Assembly: GCA_016630955.3 (NCBI GenBank)
Contig: CM049995.1
Location: 806,001-870,000, forward strand
Direction of reading: 5' to 3'
DNA: 64,000 bases
Source of the DNA: Didymella arachidicola
Lineage: Eukaryota > Ascomycota > Dothideomycetes > Pleosporales > Didymellaceae
Shown piece by piece: positions 22,698 to 31,547 of the stretch. The stretch's first letter is position 1. The number at the start of each line of letters is the position of its first letter. The notes below the pieces were generated by a model. That model did no database searches. It saw only the letters and a list, made by a program, of their open reading frames with translations, and was not told where the DNA came from. The position numbers and the translations under genes were made by a program.

Positions 22698-24157
22698 TAT
22701 CTTGTTTTGGTGTTTGACTTCCACCGAAGCTGGTGAACGGACTACTCTAAGCTTCTATTTTTGCTCATGACGCAATCGTCGCACCTTGAACCAATCCTGT
22801 GCGTGTTTCTTTTTTTGTTGGGAACACTGTCTCCTGAGTTTGATGACAGGACTGATAGTGCACTGCACGAAATTACGTAGCACGAGTAAAGAGAAGAACC
22901 GGCCGTGTTCGAGTAACACAGTAGCAGCGGGAACTATCGTTTGTTCTCAAGTTACTCGCGGATAGTACTTGTTGCGTCCAAACTGTAGCGTCTCATATAG
23001 GCAAGTGATTCCTCTCCACAGCCGGAGAGCTGGTGTCTCATAGGACGCACGCACACTAACGATTTCTATTGCGCTTCACGCGCAGAAGCAAATCTGGACG
23101 AATGTTCAGGATATCTGCACGCAATATATCCGCTTATCACAGTTGTTCACATTGGAGAAAGACTCCAAACAGCTCCAGGGACGCCTTCGGCGGACCAAGC
23201 CTACATGAGACAGTCGTGACCAAATTCTACATTTGCAGGACAAGAGCTACAAATCTCTTAGAGCGAGGTGAACAAGGCCCTGCAGATATCTTCAATTCGG
23301 AGGTGGTCACGGTGCGTCGATGCAGTTGGTGCAGCTTGATCGCCAAAGAGGGCCACGGCTGATTGAGTCTCCCCGAAATTATTGCCATAACGTTCGATTT
23401 TGCCTCTGATTTGCAGCTGATACTGACAAGCGAATATGGTCACGATTGCTGTACGGTAGCCCATGCTCAATTTCTTGGGAATACAACCACCTGTGCAATG
23501 CCTGCAGACCACTCCGAAAATTTATCCTTTCACGCGATTCCATGAAGTATCGAGACATAGCTTGATACGAGCGTGGCTTTAGTACGATCTAACTGCCGTA
23601 AGGGGTGTGCTGTGATGATTCATTGTATATATATAACATATGGCTCTCTTTCGGATCGGAATGGGCCAGCTAGTGACGACCGAGCGAGACAAATAGTTTG
23701 ACAAAGATAGGGCCGTACCGACTAGGACATGTACAGACATTGGTAGTTGGGTACAGTGTTGTACGAGTATAGTCCAACTTTGTCTTTGATGTTGCCCTCC
23801 TGCTAATGCAAGTGTCAAGACTTAAGCTGGTAAAGCCTTAACACAACTCTGAGTGGGGTTGGCGGGGTACCGAAGCACAGCCATGAGTATTCACTTCTCA
23901 CGCGGTATCTCTATTCCACTACAGCTTGACAACGTAAATTCCCAGAGTCAAATCCAAAACCAGACGTTTAGCCCTACCAGACCACACAAGAGATTCTAGG
24001 CAAACGGACTATGGTAGCCGGAACGAGCAGCTGTACGCAAATGGTCTGACAAACGGGAATTACGCATGCTGCTAAGCCTGGGTGCGGTCAGGATGTGACC
24101 AATAGTTCTGACAATATATTGTTGACATAGCATGAGTTTGTCATCATCAAGCACAAA
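22698..24157. other. Gene-poor spacer between two tRNA genes
   Basis: About 1.46 kb without a supported gene. One possible structured element (inverted GCGTC/GACGC ends enclosing a CTCTCC/GGAGAG hairpin) lies at 22988-23048. Confidence 0.5.
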
Positions 24158-24172
24158 GGGCAGATGGCCGAG

Positions 24173-24223
24173 GTCCGTACATTCATCCTGGTCATGCCTA
24201 AGTGTCATACTAACTCGAAACAG
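24173..24223 (+). other. Spliceosomal-type intron in the tRNA-Leu D loop
   Basis: A 51-bp insert starting GTCCGT and ending AACAG, with a perfect TACTAAC branch sequence at 24208-24214 whose branch A is 10 bases before the 3' end. It splits the D loop between GAG and TGG and so separates the two halves of the A box. Length and branch spacing match the protein-gene introns of this window (45-57 bp). It lacks the bulge-helix-bulge pairing expected for tRNA-endonuclease introns at this place. Confidence 0.75.
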
Positions 24224-24245
24224 TGGTTAAGGCGCTGCGTTTAGG

Positions 24246-24262
24246 TCCGTTCTAAACATCCT
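24246..24262 (+). other. Canonical anticodon-loop intron of tRNA-Leu
   Basis: A 17-base insert between positions 37 and 38. Its CTAAAC can pair with GTTTAG covering the anticodon, as expected for substrates of the tRNA splicing endonuclease. Confidence 0.8.
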
Positions 24263-24278
24263 CCGCAGTCAGTAATGG

Positions 24279-24328
24279 GTGCGTTCTTCTCCACACCGAA
24301 CAATCATAACTGTGACTAATTTCATCAG
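24279..24328 (+). other. Spliceosomal-type intron in the tRNA-Leu variable arm
   Basis: A 50-bp insert starting GTGCGT and ending ATCAG, with a TGACTAAT branch-like sequence at 24313-24320, about 9 bases before the 3' end. Removing it joins the variable arm directly to the T stem. Its sequence is not obviously related to that of the D-loop insert. Confidence 0.72.
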
Positions 24329-24354
24329 CGTGGGTTCGAATCCCACTCTGCTCA

Positions 24355-25527
24355 ATGCACGATCATTTTTTGCCATGTCTGCTAGATATAGAGTCAGGCT
24401 GCCTAGACAATCATTTTGTGCGCGAGCACTACTGCACACCGTACGGTAAGCGTACAACCCTCCTAAAGCTTGGAGATTTGGCGTCTTCACACTACGGGCT
24501 CGCTCTTCATATGGCTACTTACCTGTGCGTGCGCTTCCTCTGGCTTGCGCACATATCTACGAGCAACCACAAGGCGTTCAAAATGTTTTCTGCCCTACCG
24601 TCTGCTCCAAGGTTATTTTCGAATAGTCGAGTAGGGCAGCTGTAGAGGGCGCCTCTCAGCTTCCTTTTTGTAAAGCCAACGCCGCAAGACGAATACAAGA
24701 AGGCGAGAAGAACCACAGGAGGAGCTGCTATTAGAATGTAGGTAGTATGTCCTTGATCATGCATCGAGTCTTTCTTGATAAAACTGCACGCGCATAAGAC
24801 TGTTCAATGTAGGGTCAAGTACAACATTAGAATCTCTTTGTAGAGAACATTAAACACCTTGCCGAGACTGTGCATGCGTTCGTGAGACATTAAAAGTGAT
24901 GTTATACGCTATCGTGTACACGTTCTCGTCTGAGCATGAGTCGTTGTAGAGGTTGAGTCACGCTGTTCAAACTCCACTGCAGCCTTGGGACGCTCAGTAC
25001 CAAGCTTCATAAGTCGGTACGATCACCATTTATGATTTGACCAATTCACAGGCAGCAGAGTGACAAACCGTCTTGGCTTCGCAATGACTCACAATTGAAG
25101 ACCGTATAAGGCTCACGAAGGGATGAGACATTGCAAGCTTCAAGCATCGGTATCGTCTAAGCACGGGAGCCAGGGCAAATGCAGTCATATTTGTGATCAA
25201 GTGGTGTATTTAAGAAACGGATGCCTCGCGAAGAGACACTCAACTACTAACGACAACGACAACTAGCAATGAAATTGAAAGGTAACATCAGCAATCCTGC
25301 AACACTCAGCCTGGAGGAGTCAATCAACCACTAGGGGAGACTGCACACCGGCGGTAAAAATTAATCGAAGAAGGGAAGACAACACGAGAGCATCGGCCAG
25401 TGAAGGCGAGGTGTGTGTGAATAGCAGTGAGACCAGGATAACATAAAGAAAACTTTTACCAAAAGGCTAGCTGTTCTTCACCAGCTCCTTGAGGCCACCG
25501 GTAACTGGGTACGGGGGGAACGGGGAT
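24355..25527. other. Intergenic, tRNA-Leu terminator and bZIP 3' side
   Basis: About 1.17 kb. A six-T Pol III terminator lies at 24366-24371. The rest shows no supported gene; the right end should contain the 3' untranslated region of the minus-strand bZIP gene. Confidence 0.5.
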
Positions 25528-26734
25528 TCACGCTCCAGAGTAACCATGAGCTAAAGCAAGTGTCTTCCACTTCTCGACTTCAGCCTGGAGTTCGGCGTTG
25601 CGGGCTTCAAGCTCGGCGACGTGGTCGAACTTCCTCTGTCGAGACTCACGAGCGGCAAGAGTATTACGCGCTCGCTTGAGAGCGATCTTGTCGGAGGGGT
25701 CAACAGCGATTGGAGGAAGAGTGCCCTTGCGGCGACGAGACTTGCTGATACCGTTTGTAGCAGGCGAGTTCGTGACAGATGACTTCCTTCGGAACGAGCT
25801 GGAGTCCAAGACAATCGGGGATCCCATGCTAGAAGAGCCTGATCGCTCCATGGACTGGCTGCTGACAGTACGCTCCATTGGGAGAGCAAGGGGTACAGCA
25901 GGCGCATACTGGGCAGCAACATCGTTGAGCTTGTTATCCTCTTCAGGGAAGAGGGAGAACCAGTCGTTGGAGTTGCTGTTGAGCATACCATCGCCATGGA
26001 ACATTGGTGAGGTCTCAAAGCTGTCGGTGATGAAGGGTGAGGCATCAATGTCGGGCGAAGTCAAGTTGGTGAACGCAGCAGATGGGGGTGCAGAGCCAAA
26101 ATCGGTGAAGATGTCCTTGGGCGAGATAGTGCGCTGCGAACCGGATGCGACGGAAGGGTCGTTGATCGCGGTGAACGCGGCGACTCCGTCCAGGGAGAAG
26201 CCGCCCGCTTGGAAAGCAGGCATCAGGCTGGCGCCTGAATCAAACGAGTTGTTGCTGTGCAGGTCTGCGATATGTGTGAGCATATGAGAGTACTGACGGT
26301 AGGTTCCGCTCTTACCGGCCATGTCTGCGACGTTTGACAATGGTTGTTGGATTTGTGGAATAGAGTTGTTGCTTGAGCTGTGGAACAATGGGACCGGAGG
26401 ACGTTGTCGGGACAAGGGCTGCGACTGGAATTCTGTGGTGGATGATGGGGCAGAATTTGCGTAGAAGTGCTGGCCGTTGTTAAACGTAGGAGCTTGCTGA
26501 GTAGCGCTCGGTCGACGGGGCTGAGCTGGCTGATCGTAGAGCACGAAGTCCGTCTGCGAATGCGCGAGGTCGTGTGATGTCGTATTCAGTTGTTGCCGAT
26601 AGGCGTGGGGAGCTGGTGAAGAGAGCCATGGTGACTGGTGAGAAGCCGTGGTGACCGACGTTACGTCGATTGTGGAAGGCGAACTGGAGCTGCGCGAGGC
26701 TAGGCTATAGTTCAGAGGTTCCAAAAGGAAGTCT
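25528..26734 (-). CDS. cpcA: bZIP transcription factor, GCN4/CpcA/CPC1 type
   Basis: The last 52 residues form a bZIP: basic region KRARNTLAARESRQRK (N-x7-R signature), then a short zipper (VAELEARNAELQAEVEKW) and the tail WKTLALAHG. Cross-pathway control proteins end the same way. The rest is Ser/Gln/Pro-rich activation sequence. Known: this family activates amino-acid biosynthesis under starvation through TGACTCA sites and is itself controlled by upstream ORFs. Oddity: the frame is open back to a TAG near 26833 with no ATG before an internal Met at 26322. A first exon 27020..26959 joined through a 224-bp intron (donor GTGAGT at 26958, pyrimidine-rich acceptor CTCAG ending 26735) gives an in-phase ATG-started protein of 422 residues. 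I mark only the certain body here. Non-AUG initiation is another possibility. Confidence 0.88.
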
Positions 26735-26800
26735 CTGAGGGGGGGAGTTGAAATGGTTGGGGTGTTTCTTGTGTTATCCAGAATGGAGGGCGCGAGACGC

Positions 26801-26815
26801 TTAGATGGCAGCCAT
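26801..26815 (-). promoter_or_regulatory. Four-codon upstream ORF in the bZIP leader
   Basis: On the minus strand, ATG GCT GCC ATC TAA in a good initiation context (CACAAAATGG). It lies 70-90 bases upstream of the bZIP body and in a different frame. Short uORFs are the hallmark of GCN4/CPC1 translational control. If the proposed 224-bp intron is removed, this uORF would vanish from spliced mRNA. Confidence 0.5.
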
Positions 26816-26950
26816 TTTGTGTTGACTGTCTATGTTGTATTTTGTTGTAAGCGTGGTGGATGGAAGCGGAATCAGGTAGCGAGGGATGGCGGGGGAATTT
26901 AAACGGCAGCCCAGGCGTGCGAGAAGCGAGACGCCAAGCCACCTTCACTC

Positions 26951-26957
26951 TGACTCA
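26951..26957. promoter_or_regulatory. TGACTCA Gcn4-type binding site upstream of the bZIP gene
   Basis: A perfect TGACTCA palindrome about 225 bases upstream of the bZIP body, the consensus site of the Gcn4/CPC1 family, which suggests autoregulation. Read on the minus strand it also forms a strong splice donor (GTGAGT), so its role is ambiguous. Confidence 0.45.
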
Positions 26958-27020
26958 CCGAAGTCGCAGCACAAACCGGCTGGTGCAACCAATGGGCTTC
27001 ATTTTCGGCGACACGGCCAT
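26955..27020 (-). promoter_or_regulatory. Longer upstream ORF or first exon of the bZIP gene
   Basis: ATG at 27020 opens a 21-codon frame (MAVSPKMKPIGCTSRF...) that ends at TGA 26955. If donor GTGAGT at 26958 is used instead, the same frame becomes exon 1 of the bZIP gene and joins in phase at 26734. A second in-frame ATG is at 27002. Confidence 0.4.
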
Positions 27021-28177
27021 CAGCGCTAGTATGCTCCGGGCTAGGGGACCATCACGTTCGCGCAGCCTCTCGCAGAGTACTGCACGGAGTTTCGCAGTGA
27101 TCGCAGAGTGTTGAGGATGAATCCTTTCATTTGCACGGGCGTGACATATGCTTCGTTGACCTCTCTAAGCACGGAGAAACAACGCCGAACAGAGCAGCAC
27201 GCCAGCGACACTGACCGCAGCGCGCGACGCAAAATCGATACCGGCAGCTAAATTCAGGCATCAGGTTTGTGGCCAGTAGGGCGCGAAACAAGGGCCACCC
27301 CAGCGTTCTAACCAGTGGAGCTGATTACGCACCCTAGCCCAGCTCGGCTCAGATGCCTCGTTTTCCGGTGGGAAAGAGGGCGCAGCAATATCGCCGCCCT
27401 TCTTAATCAACGTGCGACGGGTCTGCAAAGCTGGTCGAGCAGACTGTGCTTTCTGACCGTGTTGCGCGTCAACAGATCAGCGACGCGAACTTTTGAAGGA
27501 TCCGAAGCACCCCAGGTCTTGGCTCGGACCGGATCACCGGTGAGAGGTTGACGTTACTTCACACGAAACCAAACGCGGCACTCCTACACCCACCATGTCG
27601 GATCGCAGTATGACTCCTCAAAAATTATCGATCTAATCTGGCTATTGAGCCTTCGCCCCATACAACGTCGCGGAGCATCCGTCCTATGCAGATGCATGGA
27701 CGCTGCACTGCCGGTCCACGTAGGGCAGTCGAGTCGCGGGCACTGCCCTACGGGCATCCAGTTCAGCTTCAAAGATCGGACTCAAAATCCCCCCTGATTT
27801 TGCAACAAATAGATTTTGGCAGCGTTCTCGATCTCACTCTCCGTTGGCTCGTGTCGATTTCCACATTCGCCTGCAGCCTTGTAATCGAATCGCTACAGCT
27901 GATCCTTGCACCATCTGCTCCATTTCGGAGCTATAAATGCATGTGAGACGGTCTGTCAAGAGACGGTCTGTAAGATTGGGACTTTGGTTCTATTTTCGCT
28001 ACAAACACCGGTACATTCTATGCCTGATCCTCGCCAAGGTGCCTCTGTTTCGCAAGGCACCCGGTCCATAGGACCGTCCGGAAACCCTGAGAGTGAAGCT
28101 TTGATTTTCCAACGACCTCACCAAGTCAATACTCAATATCGGTCCACCAACCGCTAGCCAGTAGCTGAAGTCTGTCT
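27021..28177. other. Intergenic upstream of the bZIP gene
   Basis: About 1.16 kb with no supported gene. It should contain the bZIP promoter. A 13-base near-exact direct repeat (AGACGGTCTGT) occurs at about 27950-27972. Confidence 0.45.
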
Positions 28178-28768
28178 TTAATGCAACAGCATGGTCGGCT
28201 GCGCTCCTTGCACTATCGACCCGGAGTTTTCGACTCTGCTCAGACAGCGAAATACTCTCTCGGCGTTAGTTGAGCTCCTCGAAGACTCACGCCCGATTGT
28301 GGACTTGACCAAGTGATCAGACATGACGGTAGGCCGCGCGGCGCCGGCCGTGATCGATCCATACCCGTAACACGGTTGGTGGCGATCGACGTGAAGAAGC
28401 TGTGCGGTGGCCGAAGTGACGTCGTCCAGCTCACTCAACGTCGACGAATATACATAATTCCGAGCTACCCGCCAGGCCGAGTAGAATACCGTGCTCAGCT
28501 GCTTTTTAAGTGTCTTTCTCACTTCGAAGGAAGCGTTCGTAGGTTCAATGAAGGAATTATAGCGCATTGCGTGCTCGGCTAGAGGTTGATGCTTTGCATC
28601 TCGTCTGAGTCGAGAGGTCGCAAAGACAGAGCGTGCGGTTGATGAAGTGACTTTTTTGCGTGGTGTGTCTGGAGATGGTACAGCTTGAGGGATTTGAGAG
28701 TTGGTTTCTTTCAAGTGCAGCTGCGGTTGCGAAGGAGCCACACGATTCTCTAACATATTCGGAGGCAT
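28178..28768 (-). CDS. Doubtful ORF, 196 residues, no known domain
   Basis: An ATG-started open frame (MPPNMLENRVAPSQPQLHL...) with a basic, Ser/Thr-rich composition and a possible helical patch (FEVRKTLKKQLSTVFYSAWR). I see no domain, signal peptide or membrane segment. It lies between two regulator genes on the same strand. Length and Met start are the only support, so it may be a chance frame. Confidence 0.3.
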   Translation of the reverse strand: MPPNMLENRVAPSQPQLHLKETNSQIPQAVPSPDTPRKKVTSSTARSVFATSRLRRDAKHQPLAEHAMRYNSFIEPTNASFEVRKTLKKQLSTVFYSAWRVARNYVYSSTLSELDDVTSATAQLLHVDRHQPCYGYGSITAGAARPTVMSDHLVKSTIGRESSRSSTNAERVFRCLSRVENSGSIVQGAQPTMLLH

Positions 28769-29037
28769 TGTAGCATGCGCAAACAAGGGTAATGAGGAGG
28801 GCGACGGACTTCAAGCTGCGATTCGGTATGCCGCCGAAGACATTGTGTCCGACCGCATGCGGGGCCAGGCCAGACCGCAGGGTGGTGAGCGTGCTCAACC
28901 GTGGTTGCACCTGCAGTCAACGGCGCGACCAAATTAGAGCAGTTCCAGCTCTGCGGGGGGACATTCAAGAGGACATGCCTTCATTCGGCGTCCGACAGGA
29001 GATGTTGAGATCAGAGGCCGACGACTTGATGTCAAGC

Positions 29038-30987
29038 TCATCGAACGCCGTGGTCTCGCCAAACAGTCCTCAGATCTATCCAGGGTATCTTGTTGAGACC
29101 ATCCATAGAGGGAAATAGGCTAAGAAATGCCAACCAGCGATCGTAATCTCGATGTAATGCCATCGCACGAAGCTGCAATTGGAAGTGGTCCTTGAACCAG
29201 TGATGTTCTGGGGCCAGCAGTGGCGCGGTGATCAAAGTACCAAGAGCGAGCGCCCATGTAATGGCGTTGTTGACTTCGCGTGTATGACGCAGAAAGCGGT
29301 AAAAATGGTCTTCGGCCTGTGCTTTCGTCTGAGTGCTGTTGTTCTGCTTCTCTGCCGCTACAGCCATCCTAGGTCCAGTTGCGAACGGCAGCTCTGAGCT
29401 TGCTTCTAGCAGCAGAGGGAGGAGTGCCTTCATGACGCGAGATATAAAGAGCTCACACAACCTTGTTTGTGGTGGCAGTCCTCTGGTGCCCGTCCAATAG
29501 TACAGCTGGAAGGTTTCAGCAAGCAGTATTTCCACATCGGTGAAACTATGATCTGGCAACTTCTGTGCCGCCAGTATCCCGAGAAGCACGTGTTGAGCAT
29601 CGTACATTGGTTGGACAACGTAATCATCAACCTTGGTGTCTGGCGGCGGGGAAACAGAGGAGACTGCAACTTGGTGAAAGCAGTGAATAAGTGTGGCAAA
29701 GTCCTCTGACAGCTGTGGTAAGCTGTTGAGTGTCGTAGCGGTGAGCGCATCGGTCGTGAGCAGGACAGCCTCTGGGACGGGACGGAGTGACAAGCCTTGC
29801 GTTTGATGCGGAAGTTTCGGTATTTCCGCGAGCTGTGCAGCGACCATAATTTCGCACCTGATCATTACTTAGCGAAACGATCTCACGGTTGTCTTATCGG
29901 TCGCAGTATTACCATTGCGAGGCTTTACGGGTGAAGTAGCATGTCGACTGGAAGCCAACTTGGATATCACCATCGCCACGGAGAGTAAGAAGACGAATAA
30001 GCGCATCACGATGCGCTATGGACGCCTCGAACATACCGGAGAATACCTGCACTGGTCAGTATGTGCGGAGAAAGTAGCATTTTCTCAGCCACTCACTGCA
30101 GCAGCGGTAATACAAGCGACCGCATTGATCAGGTGATCTGAATACTGTCCGGCCATTGTCTCCCTCTGCAATGTCTCCTGCATCGATTTGAGAGATCTGT
30201 TATAGAACCAATACACCTCCTCGGTGTTGAAGCTGCCTAGCATGCCGTCGCGAATGACGACGGTGGCATATAGCCAGAGAACAAAGGTAAGCTCACTTTT
30301 GGCCATGTTGCCGAGCACGGTATTCTCATGCTGGAATGGAATGAGGGCATGCTTAGACTTGTCTGCGTACTTATCTATATACGATAATACTATTAGCGGA
30401 ATAGTGTTCTAAGGGGATGAACAACATACCATCTGAGCACGGGATCTCTTCTGGGCAATTGGCGGACAAGACTGTTTGTGTTAACACGATACCAACGTTG
30501 GCTCTAGAAGGAACTCACAGTATTTTATGATATGATCAAAGTCTCTACCAATATTTGGCAGTATACCAAAGGGATCCACGGCACTCGCGCCCACTCCTTT
30601 GGGAGAGCCGATGATGACTGCAGGAGCTGCCACTCTCCGCTTAGCCAGCTGCTTGTTCTGATCATCGTCATCCGCTTTCAGAGCAGTCTTTTTCGATCTT
30701 GACTTTGAGGATGCCTGTCCTCCGAGGTTTAGGACCTCTCGGTTCTTGTTTACCCATTCTCGGGCCTTCTTGCGGACCACTGTATCTTTCGCGGGGTCGA
30801 AGTTGTCCAGAAATTCAAGCTTGGTGAAATTCGTGGTCGGCACATCTATCGAGAACGTCGGCTGCATCTGCTGAAAGAACTTGCGACCTTTGTTGTCCTT
30901 CCTTTGAGGAGCTCGTGTCCGATCTGTGACATCCCTGAATGAAAGGGTGGAGCCCCCCAAAGGCCGTGGATCTGGATTGGGTGCCAT
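29038..30987 (-). CDS. Fungal-specific transcription-factor-domain protein (PF11951-like)
   Basis: Five exons: complement(29038..29857, 29913..30046, 30097..30374, 30431..30472, 30519..30987), total 1743 bases, 580 residues. All four introns (46-56 bp) have GT-AG ends, and every junction is in phase. The N-terminus (FNFDPAKDTVVRKKAREWVNKNRE-like block near residues 80-100) and the middle (AVACITAAAVFSGMFEASIAHRDALIRLLTLRGD) match the pattern of fungal proteins with the DUF3468/PF11951 domain. These resemble the middle homology region of Zn2Cys6 activators. No Zn cluster precedes it, so DNA binding is uncertain. The longer frame to 31149 lacks an ATG, and 30987 (MAPNPDPRPLGG) is the better start. 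Target genes are unknown. Confidence 0.82.
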
Positions 30988-31199
30988 CTTGGTCGATCGC
31001 AGCTCACCGACCGCAGAGCCTGCTAACTGTGAGGCAGGAGCTCTGAAGTCGTCGTGAATCAGGGCGTTTGCGTCTGCAAGAAATAACGGGCATATAGCCA
31101 AAAGCTGCCAAGTGCGATGCACGAACGGGGCTGCGATACTAGCTCGCAAGAGGCATGTTCAGCCACCGACGAGCCACAACCAGTTGCAAGTCTGCCTCA
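30988..31199. other. Short spacer left of the MITE
   Basis: Upstream region of the PF11951-like gene. The MITE begins 212 bases from its start codon and so sits in its promoter. Confidence 0.5.
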
Positions 31200-31547
31200 G
31201 GGCCTGTTTATTTTGTAATCGGCAGCCGATTTCTGTGTTCGAGAATTGGCGGATTTAATCGGTAACACCTGGCGTGTTTACTTTCCTGCCGACTTCTTGA
31301 GAGAAAAGGCTCCACGCTAACAAATAAGGTTGGAGTAGCTTCTTAGCAATAGGAAGAGGAACGATCAGTCGGCGCGCCAATTTTCTCTCATACAAATCCG
31401 CCGATTTATTTACGAACGGTTTTGGGCTCCGTAAAGGAATAGGCCGCCGATTTCTACTGTTAAGACGCTTTCAGGGGCTAGCAACAGGTTAGCTGGTGCT
31501 TGTATTGAACGCAGAAATCGGCCGCCGATTGCGGAGTAAACAGGCCC
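31200..31547. mobile_element. MITE with 36-bp inverted termini, PIF/Harbinger (Tourist) like
   Basis: A 348-bp element bounded by terminal inverted repeats that begin GGGCCTGTTTA on both ends. They continue for about 36 bases with some 7 mismatches and share AATCGGC and GCCGATTTCTG blocks. It is flanked by TCA on each side (31197-31199 and 31548-31550), a 3-bp target duplication as made by PIF/Harbinger elements. Internal subterminal repeats of CCGATTT also occur in both orientations (31249-31254, 31399-31406, 31443-31450). There is no coding capacity, so it is non-autonomous. It lies in the promoter of the PF11951-like regulator. Confidence 0.85.

Larger units (their letters stand above)
24158..24354 (+). 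tRNA. tRNA-Leu(UAG) interrupted by three introns
   Basis: Joining 24158-24172, 24224-24245, 24263-24278 and 24329-24354 gives a 79-base tRNA with every stem intact. The stems are acceptor GGGCAGA/TCTGCTC (one G-U), D stem GCC/GGC, anticodon stem CTGCG/CGCAG and T stem GTGGG/CCCAC. The D loop is GAGTGGTTAA and the T loop TTCGAAT. The anticodon loop TTTAGGC carries UAG, and a short variable arm TCAGTAATGGC fits a leucine tRNA. The middle intron (24246-24262) is the ordinary 37/38 tRNA intron, whose CTAAAC pairs with GTTTAG. The other two inserts have mRNA-intron grammar (separate entries). The A box is split by the first insert; the B box GGTTCGAATCC is whole, and a six-T terminator follows at 24366-24371. 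A degraded pseudogene is the alternative, but perfect stems argue against decay. Confidence 0.85.

Noticed and set aside
24224..24354. Treating the tRNA-Leu region as a decayed tRNA fragment or SINE head
   Set aside because: At first only the anticodon arm and T arm were visible and the 5' half seemed lost. The missing 5' half (GGGCAGATGGCCGAG) was then found 51 bases upstream, and all stems pair after removing intron-like inserts, so decay is the weaker explanation.
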